The notes: a model not told the origin generated them from the letters alone. 64,000 nucleotides of DNA from CAWFXC01 sp963819735 (GCA_963819735.1 CAWFXC010000001.1:310001-374000), one strand, 5' to 3'; shown: positions 1-9,223, counted from the stretch's first letter. Translations and numbers: made by a program.

Positions 1-2
1 AC

Positions 3-749
3 ATTGTGCAGCTATATCAGGACGAGGATTTCCTCAACCGTGCCGTGTGCAGGTTCGCCGGGTCCACGATCGTCAACGGTGAAGGCCTAATTCTCGTACC
101 CACGCTCTCCCACTGGGATGCCTTTCGTCCGCGGCTCGAAGCAGAAGGCGTCGACGTGGAAGCGGCACAACGACGAGGGCAGTTGACCATCGTTGATGCC
201 GATGAATGCCTGCCTCGCTTCATGCGCGAGGGGATGCCAGATTCACCGGTTTTCCTCGGCCTCGCCGAAGACGTCATCGATCGAGCGCACGCTGGAGGCA
301 GGTACCCGAAGGTGCGCTGGTGGGGCGAGATGGTCGGTGTGCTTTGGGAACAGGGGAACGTGGCCGCCAGCATGGGCCTCGAAGACCTGTTCGATCAGCT
401 TGGCCGGCAGCAAGACGTCGCGCTCTTCTGCTCTTTCCTCATGGACAACTTTGACGGCGAAGTTCACACGCACATGCTCCCGAGGCTCGGAACGAACCAC
501 TCTCACCTCGTTCCAGTAGAGGACTACTCGCGGCTCGAGCAAGCCGTCGGGGACGCGCTTCGGGAGACAGTCGGCGACGTTGAAGCGCGCGAGCTCGAGG
601 AACGACTCCTTTCCGAGTACGACGAACCCTTCAACATGCCGCGTGCACAAGCGTTGCTCCTGGCATTACGTGAAAGCCTCCCTGCAGTCGCGGATCCCGT
701 CCTACAGCGAAGCCGCGAGCGGTACAGCGGCTACGCGGCGGCCGGATGA
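3..749 (+). CDS. MEDS-domain sensory protein, 5' end outside the window
   Basis: The N-terminus reads HIVQLYQDEDFL if the codon cut by the window edge is CAC. This is the usual opening of MEDS (DcmR-type) sensory domains, so the gene probably starts a few codons upstream and the GTG at 6 is internal. The domain has a degenerate P-loop-like fold and is thought to sense small ligands, often next to histidine kinases. Visible features are a conserved core around residues 100-150 (GEMVGVLWEQGN, then ALFCSFLMDNFDG) and a helical acidic C-terminus. Its stop codon overlaps the start of the histidine kinase gene, so the two are translationally coupled. It is probably an input or modulator of the kinase. 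The ligand is unknown. Confidence 0.8.
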   Translation: MVQLYQDEDFLNRAVCRFAGSTIVNGEGLILVPTLSHWDAFRPRLEAEGVDVEAAQRRGQLTIVDADECLPRFMREGMPDSPVFLGLAEDVIDRAHAGGRYPKVRWWGEMVGVLWEQGNVAASMGLEDLFDQLGRQQDVALFCSFLMDNFDGEVHTHMLPRLGTNHSHLVPVEDYSRLEQAVGDALRETVGDVEARELEERLLSEYDEPFNMPRAQALLLALRESLPAVADPVLQRSRERYSGYAAAG

Positions 750-2734
750 CAGCCGAGCCCGTCACACTCTCTGGCGGGTGGGCGGGCTTTCACGCACTTG
801 TCGGTAGCGATGCCGTCGCGGACAACGCGACAACAGACCTGATCCGCATCCTCGACACCGTCGAGGTTCCGATCGTCGTCGTGCGACGCGACTTCGTGAT
901 CGCAGGTTTCAACAATGCCGCTGCGGCAGTGCTCGGCTTCTCGGCGGTAGACGTCGGTCGGGCATCGAGCGACATACCGACACTCGCGGGCATGACGCGC
1001 CTCGAACAAGAATGCGTCAAAGTGCTCGCCAGTGGCGTCGAATCGCAAGTTGACGTTCGCTACGACGAGAAGTGGTTCGTCGTGCGGATTTCCCCAAACC
1101 GACGAGACGACGGCCAGATAGCCGGCTTAGTTCTCTCGTTCACCAACGTCACTGCCTTCCGCGCCAGCCTTGACCTGGCGGTGTACGAACGTGAATCCAC
1201 GAAGGCGATCATCAACACAGTGGCGGATCCGCTGGTGGTGCTGAGCTCCGACCTGCGCATCCAGTCTGCCAATCGCGCCTTCTTCGCACTGTTCGAAGTC
1301 TCGCGCGATGAGACGCAAGGGCTGCCGCTAGCGGACTTCGGAGATGGTGCCTTTGCGCTCGTGTCACTGCATAAGCGGCTGGGCGAGATGCTCGAAGGCA
1401 GCGATGTGTTCCAGTCCCTGGAAGTTCATCAGGTCGTCACCGCCAAGGGTCGGCGCACGCTTCTTCTCGACGCCCGTCCATTGTCATTCGCTGGTCATGT
1501 CGAGCGCAGAGCCTTGGTTACATTCCAAGACATCACGTCACGCAAGCTGGCTGAAGCAGCCAAGGATTTGCGTTCCAAGGAGGAGCTCCGTCGCAGTGAA
1601 GCTTTCCTGGCGGAAGGCCAGAGGCTGAGCCAGACCGGCACATTTTCGTGGCGAGCAGACTCCGACCAGATCACGTGGTCAGAGCAGCTCTACCGCATCT
1701 ACGAGTTCGAGATTGGCGTCCCAGTGACACTCGAGCTGATGCGAAGTCGAGTGCATCCGGAAGACGTCAGCCTGCTCGAAAAGGTCCAGATGATGGACCA
1801 GGCGCATAGCGGCCTCGACCGCTTCGAGTGGCAGTATCGCTTGCTCATGCCGGATCAATCGGTCAAGTACTTGCACGCCGTTGCCCACGCTGTCACCGAT
1901 CACGATGACCAACTGGAGTACATCGCAGCCGTTCAGGATGTGACAGCGCGTCGATTGTCCGAAGAGGCGCTTGCCGAAGCCAGATCTGAACTTGTCAAGG
2001 TTGCCCGAGCGGCAAGCCTTGGCGTTCTCACAGCATCGATTGCACATGAGGTCAACCAACCACTCTCCGGAATCATCACCAACGCAAGCACATGCCTGCG
2101 GATGTTGGATGCGGAAGCTCCCAACGTCGAGGGCGCACGAGAAACCGCGAGGCGAACCCTTCGCGACGGCAACCGCGTGTCCGACATGATCACACGGCTC
2201 CGTGCGCTCTTCAGCAACGACGATCTTGTCTTCGAAGTCCTGGATCTCAACGAGATCACCCGGGAGGTCCTCGCACTGATGTTGACTGATCTACAGAGAT
2301 ACGACATCGACCTGCAGTGCGAGTTTGCGGAAGATCTCTCGACCGTCACTGGCGACCGGATACAGCTGCAGCAGGTCATCTCGAACCTGATCCGTAATGC
2401 GTCCGATGCGATGGAAGACGTGCACGATCGCTCGCGGCAGCTGCTGATTCGCACTTCACACGACACCGGCGATCGCGTGCGTGTCAGCGTTGCGGATTCC
2501 GGTGTCGGCCTCGAGCCCGAGAGCACGAACAAGATGCTCGACGCGTTCTACACGACCAAGCCGGACGGCATGGGCCTCGGTCTCTCGATCAGCCGTTCCA
2601 TCATCGAGCGCCATCAGGGGAAGCTCTGGGCTGAACCGAACAACGGTCCAGGTGCCACCTTCTCGTTCTCCATTCCCAACGATCTCGAGATCGCCGCTGA
2701 TGCGCGGCCACGGAGAGGTTCCCATGACGGATGA
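746..2734 (+). CDS. PAS-domain sensor histidine kinase
   Basis: A 662-residue cytoplasmic kinase with no membrane segment. Three PAS-like domains lie at about residues 30-140, 150-265 and 290-405. The third resembles a PAS_3 fold followed by a PAC motif. A HisKA dimerisation domain follows with the phospho-acceptor His434 in SIAHEVNQPLSG, then HATPase_c with the N box (NLIRNASDAM), G1 box (DSGVGLEP) and G2 box (GMGLGLSISRSI). The EVNQPL type is typical of FixL/TodS-like kinases that pair with FixJ-type regulators, which matches the genes downstream. It overlaps the MEDS gene by 4 bases and the receiver gene by 11 bases. The signal is not visible; no heme-binding PAS histidine was identified. 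Confidence 0.93.
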   Translation: MTAEPVTLSGGWAGFHALVGSDAVADNATTDLIRILDTVEVPIVVVRRDFVIAGFNNAAAAVLGFSAVDVGRASSDIPTLAGMTRLEQECVKVLASGVESQVDVRYDEKWFVVRISPNRRDDGQIAGLVLSFTNVTAFRASLDLAVYERESTKAIINTVADPLVVLSSDLRIQSANRAFFALFEVSRDETQGLPLADFGDGAFALVSLHKRLGEMLEGSDVFQSLEVHQVVTAKGRRTLLLDARPLSFAGHVERRALVTFQDITSRKLAEAAKDLRSKEELRRSEAFLAEGQRLSQTGTFSWRADSDQITWSEQLYRIYEFEIGVPVTLELMRSRVHPEDVSLLEKVQMMDQAHSGLDRFEWQYRLLMPDQSVKYLHAVAHAVTDHDDQLEYIAAVQDVTARRLSEEALAEARSELVKVARAASLGVLTASIAHEVNQPLSGIITNASTCLRMLDAEAPNVEGARETARRTLRDGNRVSDMITRLRALFSNDDLVFEVLDLNEITREVLALMLTDLQRYDIDLQCEFAEDLSTVTGDRIQLQQVISNLIRNASDAMEDVHDRSRQLLIRTSHDTGDRVRVSVADSGVGLEPESTNKMLDAFYTTKPDGMGLGLSISRSIIERHQGKLWAEPNNGPGATFSFSIPNDLEIAADARPRRGSHDG

Positions 2735-3104
2735 TCCTTCGCTCGTATCGGTTGTCGACGACGACGAGTCCGTGCGCGAATCGCTCCCAGACTTGCTCCG
2801 CGAGTTCGGATTCGCGGTCGTGGCGTTTTCCTCAGCTGAGGCGTTCCTGGCGTCGAACGTCGTCAGCTACACCGACTGTCTGCTACTCGACATTGCAATG
2901 CCTGGGATGTCGGGCCCGGACCTTCAACAGGAACTGACGGGGCGAAAGCAGACGATTCCGATCGTGTTCATCACGGCGCATGCTGACACTGCGACCCGCC
3001 CGTCCCTACTCGACCAAGGGGCTGTCGAGTGTCTCACCAAGCCGTTCAGCGAGACGGCGTTGCTCGACGCGGTACGAACCGCCCTGAGTAGGCCCCGGCC
3101 CTGA
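2724..3104 (+). CDS. Single-domain response regulator (CheY-like receiver)
   Basis: A 126-residue stand-alone receiver. I chose the ATG at 2724 because GGAGAGG lies 5 bases upstream and the protein then begins directly with the receiver fold (VSVVDDDESVRESL). The phospho-acceptor is Asp56 in LLLDIAMPG, the switch Thr is in FITAHAD, and the conserved Lys is in CLTKPF. There is no output domain, so it probably acts by protein contact or as a phosphate sink next to the FixJ-type regulator encoded 13 bases downstream. Its gene overlaps the kinase gene, so co-translation is likely. Confidence 0.92.
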   Translation: MTDDPSLVSVVDDDESVRESLPDLLREFGFAVVAFSSAEAFLASNVVSYTDCLLLDIAMPGMSGPDLQQELTGRKQTIPIVFITAHADTATRPSLLDQGAVECLTKPFSETALLDAVRTALSRPRP

Positions 3105-3117
3105 CCTGGAGCATGAC

Positions 3118-3768
3118 GTGAGTTCGTCGGGCGATACCGAGATCGCACCAAACGCATCGACAAGCGCGTACGACGACCCTGTTGTCTTCGTGATCGACGA
3201 CGACGTCTCCGTCCGAGAATCGGTCGAGCTGCTGCTTGGCGCCGCCGGCTGGAAGTCGGAGACCTTCACGTCTGCAGAAGACTTCCTCACGCGCGTGCGA
3301 GCCGAAGGGCCTTGCTGCCTCGTGCTCGACGTGACGCTTCCCGACCTGAACGGCCTTGATCTCCAGAAACGCATCGTCGATCGGCCGCATATGCCCATCA
3401 TCTTCATCACGGGTTACGGAGACGTGCCGACAACCGTGAAAGCGATGAAGGCCGGCGCCGTTGACTTCATGACCAAGCCGTTCGGCGACGAGGAGCTACT
3501 GAACGCCATAGCGCAGGCCGTCGCGGACAGTCGCGCTGAGCTCGCTCGTGTCGAGGAGCTCCGTACGGTGAGAGATCGTTACGCATCGCTCACTCCGCGC
3601 GAACGCGAGGTCATGGCATGCGTGGTCGCAGGCAGGCTCAACAAGCAGACCGCCGCCGAACTCGGCATCAGTGAAATTACGGTGAAAGCTCACCGAGGCC
3701 GAGTGATGAGGAAGATGCGAGTCGACTCACTCGCCGACCTGGTCAGAGTCGTAGCCGCGCTCGACTGA
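3118..3768 (+). CDS. FixJ-family response regulator, LuxR-type HTH
   Basis: A 216-residue regulator with a disordered first 20 residues, a receiver (about 21-140; acidic pocket VIDDDVS, phospho-acceptor Asp71 in LVLDVTLPDLNG, Lys in FMTKPFG), and a C-terminal GerE/LuxR HTH (about 152-212; LTPREREVMACVVAG then TVKAHRGRVMRKM). The domain order is that of FixJ/StyR/TodT regulators. It closes the four-gene MEDS-kinase-receiver-regulator operon, and the kinase upstream is its expected phosphodonor. The start is GTG. Targets cannot be read from the sequence. Confidence 0.93.
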   Translation: MSSSGDTEIAPNASTSAYDDPVVFVIDDDVSVRESVELLLGAAGWKSETFTSAEDFLTRVRAEGPCCLVLDVTLPDLNGLDLQKRIVDRPHMPIIFITGYGDVPTTVKAMKAGAVDFMTKPFGDEELLNAIAQAVADSRAELARVEELRTVRDRYASLTPREREVMACVVAGRLNKQTAAELGISEITVKAHRGRVMRKMRVDSLADLVRVVAALD

Positions 3769-4072
3769 GGTTCCGAGCACATGCGCAGGGTCAGCGCGCC
3801 TGTCGCCTTCGAACCGCGACGTTGGGCGATGGAGGGCGCAACTGGCACGGGTGCCTTGTTGGCGCAGCGGCTCGTCGCTGCCGTGCTCTCCGTGCATCGG
3901 CCCGAAACGACCAACGACGACATAGCCGTAGTAGGGACGTCGACCCATCTTCGGGCCATTGAGGCTCGCAAGCTCGCCTCCGCGATTGCGACTCGCAAGC
4001 CGTGCTCGCGAAACATCACGACATGGTTGTCCTACGGAGCAACCCACCGACCGTGATGGAACGCCGTCGTCC
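3769..4072. other. Stretch without a supportable gene
   Basis: About 300 bases between the FixJ-type gene and a broken small gene on the opposite strand. Open frames exist on both strands but their translations are low-complexity (Arg, Ser, Ala, Thr-rich) and match nothing I recognise. No hairpin with a T run was seen. Confidence 0.5.
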
Positions 4073-4245
4073 TCATGAGAGTACGGTGTCCATGTAGCCC
4101 GTTGCAGCCGTGGCCGACTCGTCCGGAGTGCTGCCTTCTTCGCGAGCGACGATGTAGGCCGCGTAGAACTCGACCAGTGGTGCTTCGGTGCGATGGCTTC
4201 ACACGGGCCGTGGTGCTCTTCGGCTTCGCGTAACAACTCGGCCAG
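4073..4245 (-). pseudogene. Small conserved protein (often misnamed bleomycin resistance), frameshifted
   Basis: Two adjacent minus-strand frames join into one conserved sequence. One frame gives LAELLREAEEHHG then IAPKHHWS, and the other continues EFYAAYIVAREEGSTPDES and ends at 4073. The joined HHWS-x-(F/W)YAAYIVARE-GSTP pattern matches a family of 80-90 residue actinobacterial proteins that databases often label bleomycin resistance protein without evidence. One missing base in the tgg-tcg-agt stretch near 4145 explains the break. A TAA lies in frame just before the conserved part, so the N-terminus is also lost or shifted. No function is known to me. It may be a remnant or a sequence error. 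Confidence 0.5.
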
Positions 4246-4398
4246 CGTTGCAGCCCACGTGGACTCTTAGGAGTCGCGGATTCGAGCGCGATATGTGACG
4301 AACGGTGACGACCATCGTTGCCGTGGCATCTCGGATGTCGAAGCGCATTGTGCCGCCTTCGACGGGATCGAGAGAGCTACGCGAACGCGCCGCGAAAC

Positions 4399-4692
4399 TC
4401 ACGCGCTGTGTCGGCGAGACGAGGGCCTGAGACGGTGCCGAGCGATTGCGGCGAATCCGATCGTGACGACGAGTATCTCGACAAGAATCAGGAAGGTGCA
4501 GAATGCCGTGACGATCAGCAGTGCCAAGAGCACGCGCCACGATGTCTCCAGCCGCGATCTGAGTGACTCCGCCAATCGAACCGACTTGTGTCGATCTTTG
4601 TTTGCCCCGACTCCGAAGACCGGCGCTGCTCCCTCGATGTGACGCTTCGCTTGTCCGGGCGTTGATGACTTCTCTCTTGAGATGGATTTCAC
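4399..4692 (-). CDS. Small single-pass membrane protein, coupled to the stress protein gene
   Basis: A 97-residue protein starting with GTG at 4692, which overlaps the TGA of the universal stress protein gene (GTGA overlap). Translational coupling is therefore likely and supports this frame. The N-terminal half is polar and basic. One strong hydrophobic segment lies at about residues 52-85 (LLALLIVTAFCTFLILVEIL and onward), followed by an Arg-rich tail. I do not recognise the family. Its position suggests a membrane partner or stress-response accessory, but that is inference. Confidence 0.5.
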   Translation of the reverse strand: MKSISREKSSTPGQAKRHIEGAAPVFGVGANKDRHKSVRLAESLRSRLETSWRVLLALLIVTAFCTFLILVEILVVTIGFAAIARHRLRPSSRRHSA

Positions 4693-5159
4693 GACGCCGA
4701 CACCGAGATCGATGGAGTGTCGGAGCCCGAGCGACGCCGAGATTGCTTGCGCAGGAGCACGGGTCGGCTCGACTTGCGCAGCACGCGCAGCGAGACGTTG
4801 CCCAGGAGGGCATTCGCGATGGCACTGTGTGCCCGAGCGCCGACGACGATGAGGTCGACGCCGTGGGAGTCGGCGGCCTCAACGAGCTGTTCGGCGGTCG
4901 AACCTCGTAGCAAATAGGTCGCCGCTACAATGCCGTGATCCCGGGCGGTCATCGCAACTTCGTTGAGTACAGCGCGCTCGTCGGTGGTGGGCTCGTGAGC
5001 AATGGCGATCTCGTCATCGTCGTAGTGGCCGATGTCGAGCGTGGGGACGACGTGGACGAAGATCAATTCGGCGTGTCGGGTTGACGCCAGCTCAATCGCG
5101 AGTGCGACGGCCTCAGCGGATGAGGATGATCGCTTGACGGCGACAAGGATTTTGTGCAT
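4689..5159 (-). CDS. Universal stress protein, UspA family
   Basis: A 156-residue single Usp domain starting MHKILVAVKRSSSS and containing the family strands ELIFVHVVP and DLIVVGARAHS. The C-terminal nucleotide-binding region reads GARAHSAIANALLGNVS, so the usual G-2x-G-9x-G(S/T) motif is only partly kept and ATP binding is uncertain. The family acts in survival under stress and growth arrest. It is the fifth gene of a minus-strand series (epoxide hydrolase, redoxin, hydratase-like, msrA, usp), 42 bases after msrA, and overlaps the start of the small membrane protein gene. Confidence 0.9.
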   Translation of the reverse strand: MHKILVAVKRSSSSAEAVALAIELASTRHAELIFVHVVPTLDIGHYDDDEIAIAHEPTTDERAVLNEVAMTARDHGIVAATYLLRGSTAEQLVEAADSHGVDLIVVGARAHSAIANALLGNVSLRVLRKSSRPVLLRKQSRRRSGSDTPSISVSAS

Positions 5160-5201
5160 CGTGGCTGTCCGTTCCCAAGTGCGGCATGCCGACTGTGTTG
5201 G

Positions 5202-5720
5202 TCACGTGATCGAGTCGAAGCACTCGGGGAGCTTCCAGGTTGTCCGCGGGAAGTGACACGTGTAGCCGTTGGGGTACCGCTCGAGGTAGTCCTGGTGCTC
5301 GGGCTCGGCCTCCCAGAACGGCCCCGCCGAGGTCACCTCGGTGACCACGTTGCCGGGCCAGAGACCGGAGGTGTCGACGTCCGCGATGGTGTCCTCCGCG
5401 ACGCGCTTCTGCTCGTCGTTCGTGTAGAAGATCGCCGAGCGGTAGCTGCTGCCGACGTCGTTGCCCTGGCGGTTCTTCGTGGTCGGGTCATGGATCTGGA
5501 AGAAGAACTCGAGCAGGTCGCGGTAGGAGATCACCGTGGGGTCGAAGACGATCTCGATGGCCTCGGCGTGGCCGTCGTGGTTACGGTAGCTCGCGTTGGC
5601 GACGTCGCCGCCGGTGTAGCCGACCCTGGTGGAGACAACGCCGGGACGCTTGCGGATGAGGTCCTGCATGCCCCAGAAGCAGCCGCCGGCCAGGATCGCA
5701 GTTTCCGTCTCGTTCGACAC
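5202..5720 (-). CDS. msrA: Peptide-methionine (S)-S-oxide reductase MsrA
   Basis: A full-length 172-residue MsrA. The catalytic Cys14 is in the invariant GGCFWG motif. Other family blocks are GVVSTRVGYTGGD, HAEAIEIVFDP, FFFQIHDPTTKNRQGNDVG and EPEHQDYL. It reduces the S-epimer of methionine sulfoxide in proteins or free form, using thioredoxin-type donors. No resolving Cys is obvious near the C-terminus; a Cys does occur in GYTCHFP. It lies downstream of a redoxin gene and upstream of a stress protein gene, which suggests an oxidative-damage operon. The start follows an AGGA-type ribosome site in a short leader. Confidence 0.96.
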   Translation of the reverse strand: MSNETETAILAGGCFWGMQDLIRKRPGVVSTRVGYTGGDVANASYRNHDGHAEAIEIVFDPTVISYRDLLEFFFQIHDPTTKNRQGNDVGSSYRSAIFYTNDEQKRVAEDTIADVDTSGLWPGNVVTEVTSAGPFWEAEPEHQDYLERYPNGYTCHFPRTTWKLPECFDSIT

Positions 5721-5789
5721 GATGATGATCCTTTTCTGTTGGAAGGAACCTGTTGGAATCGGAATGAGCGTCCCCGCGGGACGAACTTC

Positions 5790-6696
5790 CTACGTCGCGG
5801 TTGGTGTAGCTTCGATGATGCGCGGCCCCAGGTTTCGTTCGAGGTCGCTGTCGGTATTCAGGCCGAGCTGGGCGAGTTTCGCTGAGCGCGGCTTGTGTGC
5901 CGGGCAGCCGGAACGTGGCAAAGAAGTCATGCAGCGCCGGCGGGAGCTCGCTGTCGGCGGGCAAGGTTACGGCGTCGACGTATGACTTCGTACGGGCGAT
6001 TGCTTCGTGCTCGAACGCCGCGAGCCGTGACGCGACGCGGTCAACTTCGGTGTCAAGGTGATCGTCGTCGATGACGCGGTTGACGTAGCCGTATTGCGCG
6101 GCTCGTGTCCCGTCGAAGTCGTCGGCCACGAGCAAGATCTCCAACGCCCGGCCGCGCCCGACCAAACGCGACAACCTCGCCATGGGACCGCCGCCCGGTA
6201 CTACGCCCGAGCCGACCTCGAACTGGCCGAGGCGGCTGTTCTCGCGGGATGCGAATCGTAAGTCGCACGCGAGAACGAACTCACTGCCAGCGCCTCGCGC
6301 TCGACCGCGGATGCTCGCGACGCTGACGGCCGACGCGCGCGCCAGGCGCGTGGTGAGATCGAGCCACGGGTGCATTCCGGTCGGACCGTTAGGCATCGAG
6401 AGTGTCCGCGCCGGCTCGCCTTCGACGTCATAGTGCGCGAGGAAGTAGTCGGGATTCGCGCTGTCGAACACGACGACATTCAGTTGCGGGTCGCCTTCGA
6501 TGAGGTCGACGAGCTCGGCGAGCTCGGTCACGGTCGTCGCGGTGATCGTGTTGATCGGCGGATGATTGAATGTCACCCGCCAGTAGCTGGGGCTGCACCG
6601 CACCAAGGTGAAGTGCTTCCACGCCGGATCGGTGTCGGCTGTGGTCGGCGTCCCGTTGTCGAGGGCATTGGCAGTCATGTCGACCTCCGTAGTCAT
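5790..6696 (-). CDS. Enoyl-CoA hydratase/isomerase-like protein with C-terminal frameshift
   Basis: A crotonase-fold protein of about 300 residues. Core motifs include FNHPPINTI, the oxyanion-hole block RGRARGAGSEFVLACDLRF, and EVGSGVVPGGGPMARLSRLVG. The usual second catalytic Glu is not obvious, so hydratase activity is unproven. After GTQAAL the frame runs out into the msrA gene, but the neighbouring frame reads KLAQLGLNTDSDLERNLGP then RIIEATPTAT and stops at 5790, leaving a normal gap before msrA. One extra base near 5880-5886 explains this. Read literally, the protein would be 371 residues with an Arg-rich tail ending at 5581. It is the third gene of the minus-strand stress series. Confidence 0.75.
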
Positions 6697-6712
6697 GTCG
6701 TGCTCCTGGTCG

Positions 6713-7712
6713 CTATCCGAACGTGAAGCACAGGGCGGCGGCGCCGGGATCGAGGAACTCGATCTCGAACTGCCGGTCGGCGATCTGGTCGTTTGGCGGA
6801 TGAGTTGGTACAGCCGCGGTTCGGTAACGACGCCGTTGCCCTGCTCGTCGACGTCGAGGCCGTGCGCATCACCGGGCGCTTGTCCGTCGAGCAGGACGCG
6901 GAACCGTCGCCGAACCCTGGGCCGGGGGCATCAGGATGAGGTGCACGTCACGCGCGTGGAAGCGGTACGCGATGCGGCCATTCGCCTCGTTGCTCACGGC
7001 GTCTTCGCGGCCGACGGTCCATTTGCCGGCGAGCGCCCATTCGTTGACGTCGCAGGCGGGTCGGCACGGTGTACTCGCGCGGCTCGTCGATCGCGGCGTC
7101 TCCCGGAGAGGCAAAGCCCTCGGACCGGGCGAGGCCGACGTAGGTCTCGGGCGATCGCAGGTTGTGCCCGTCCGCGGGGAGTTCGATGCCGCGCACATCG
7201 ACCGGCGCCGGCTCGTCCGGAAGATTGCCTTCGCCGGCATCGGCGAGCAACTGCCGAATGACATGCTCGGACCGTTCGTAGCCGCCTTCGCCGAAGTGGT
7301 GGTGCCGGATGCGACCTTCCGCGTCGGCGATGTAGAGCGCCGGCCAGTACTGGTTGGCGAACGCATTCCACACGGCGTAGTCGTTGTCGATCGCGATCGG
7401 ATACTCGATGTGCATGTCGCGCGCCGCCGGCGCACGTTGTCGATGTCGTGCTCGACGCCGAACTCCGGCGTGTGCACGCCGACCACGACGAGCCCGTTCT
7501 CGGCGTACGTGTCGGCCCAGCGCCCGGATGTACGGCAGCGTCCGGAGCCAGTTGATGCACGTGTACGTCCAGAACTGGACGACGACGACCTTGCCGTGCA
7601 GGGCGGCCGGTGTCAGCGGCTCCGTGTTCAACCAGGCGGTGGCGCCGGCGAACGCGGGCATGCGGCCTTCCATGGGAAGTGGAAACCGGTAGAAGAGTTG
7701 GTTCACGTTCAT
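6713..7712 (-). pseudogene. Redoxin/DipZ-like thioredoxin-family protein, about five frameshifts
   Basis: Pieces in different minus-strand frames assemble into one thioredoxin-fold protein: MNVNQLFYRFPLP, then VVVVQFWTYTCINWLRTLPY, VVGVHTPEFGVEHDIDN, YPIAIDNDYAVWNAFANQYW, RIRHHHFGEGGYERSEHVI, DVNEWALAGKWTVG and a C-terminal IEFLDPGAAALCFTFG ending at 6713. This is the DipZ-C/redoxin type seen in actinobacteria. The active site is CINW rather than CxxC. Frame breaks are near 7531, 7430, 7048, 6897 and 6789. The start at 7712 has a GAGG-like site upstream. Upstream is the epoxide hydrolase gene and downstream the hydratase-like gene and msrA. It is either a decayed gene or a poorly sequenced stretch. 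If intact, it could donate electrons to MsrA. Confidence 0.8.
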
Positions 7713-7825
7713 GGGTTGCACCTCAGGAGAGAGAATCGATCGGCTGGACTCGGTGGGGCCGAGTGGCTCAGAGTTCGGCCACTCGCCCCCGACCGCGCCT
7801 GCAGGTACTGAGGTTTCGATCTCCT

Positions 7826-9038
7826 CTAGCGAAGCGGCCGGAAACCGGCGCGTAGCTCCTCGGAGAAGAGCTGCGGCTCCTGCCAAGCAGCAAAGTGGTT
7901 ACCTGCCTCGACCTCGTTGAAGTAGATGAGGTTGGGGTAAGCCGCTTCGGACCAACTCCGCGGAGCCTGGTAGAGCTCGTTCGGAAACACGCTCACGGCC
8001 GTCGGGATCGACACGCCCTTCACGTCGAAGAAGCCGAAGGTGTTTTCCTTGTAGAGGCGGGCCGACGAAACGCCCGTGTTGGTCAGCCAGGTGAACGTGA
8101 TGTTGTCGAGGACCTCGTCGCGCGTGAGGTTGCCGACAGGCTGTCCGTCAACGAAGGCGCTCGCGATGTCTGCGTAGCTCTTCGCGTCGTGGTCGAGCAT
8201 CCACGCGGCAAGCGCTACGGGTGAATCCGCCAGCCCGTACAGGGTCTGCGGGTGCAAGAGCATCTCGACCGCGTACCCGATGCCATTCGTGTACACGTAG
8301 CTGACCTGCTCATAGGCGCGAAGCTCCTCTGCTGACAGATCGGCGGGCGCGGGCGCGGCTTGCAGCGGAGCCAAACCCTTCGCCAGCTCCGAAGGAACGA
8401 CACCCGGCATGTTGGTGTGAATGCCGAGCAGTTCCGGACGAGCCTGTACGCCCATCAGGTCCACGATCACCGCGCCCCAGTCGCCGCCCTGCGCGACGAA
8501 CTTCGTGTAGCCCAGACGCTCCATCAACACGTACCACGCGTCCGCGATGCGGGTGGGTCCCCAACCGACGTCGATCGGCTTACCGGAGTATCCGTATCCC
8601 GGGATCGACGGAATGACGACGTCGAACGCGTCCTCTGCGCGGCCGCCGTGCGCCGTCGGGTCAGTGAGTGGCCCGACCACGTTGAGCATCTCGATCACCG
8701 AGCCCGGCCAACCGTGCGTGATGATCAGCGGCAACGCGTTCTCGTGCCGTGACTTGACGTGAATGAAGTGAATGTCGAGCCCGTCGATCTCGGTCATGAA
8801 CTGCGGAAGCGCATTCAACCTCGACTGGACCCGCCCGAAGTCGTAGCTGCTGACCCAATAGCGCGAGCGCCTCCATCGTCGCCAGCTGTACGCCTTCGGC
8901 GGCATCTGTGACGGGTTCCTTTTCGGGCGAACGTGTGTGCGCGATACGTGCACGCAGGTCGTCGAGCTGCGCCTCGGGAATCTCGATTTTGAATGGCCGG
9001 ATCGCGGTTGCGGTCTCGGCGTCGAGGGTGACAGACAT
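7826..9038 (-). pseudogene. Epoxide hydrolase, alpha/beta-hydrolase with EHN domain, one frameshift
   Basis: The N-terminus (MSVTLDAETATAIRPFKIEI, start 9038, AGGAG 8-9 bases upstream) is the EHN domain. Near 8860 two bases are missing in a GCGCTCGCG run, and the next frame continues YWVSSYDFGRVQSRLN into the hydrolase core. Catalytic features are HGWPGS (oxyanion region), GGDWG (nucleophile Asp in the elbow) and AGNHFAAW (catalytic His). Joined, the protein is 404 residues, normal for microsomal-type bacterial epoxide hydrolases, which open epoxides to diols. It leads the minus-strand detoxification series. The intact core from about 8860 to the stop could still be read as a truncated protein. 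Confidence 0.85.
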
Positions 9039-9223
9039 CGGTATGCTCCTTTGAAGTTGGTCGGAGTGACGCCACGACGGTTCGTGGGGTGTCACCTCCG
9101 CAGCGTGCGCTTCTGAACAGGAGGTCGCGCCCGTCGAACTCCCTGGTCTCGACCCCCAGGGATTGCCCCGTGATTGCCATTGGATCTCGGCTGCCGCTCG
9201 CCGGCCCAGCGTGAAGTTGTGGC

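Noticed and set aside
4073..4245. Bleomycin resistance determinant
   Set aside because: The family is often given this name, but it is a short conserved protein with no binding-protein fold visible and the frame is broken.
5154..5885. 243-residue plus-strand frame opposite msrA
   Set aside because: The minus strand encodes a textbook MsrA; the plus frame has no motif.
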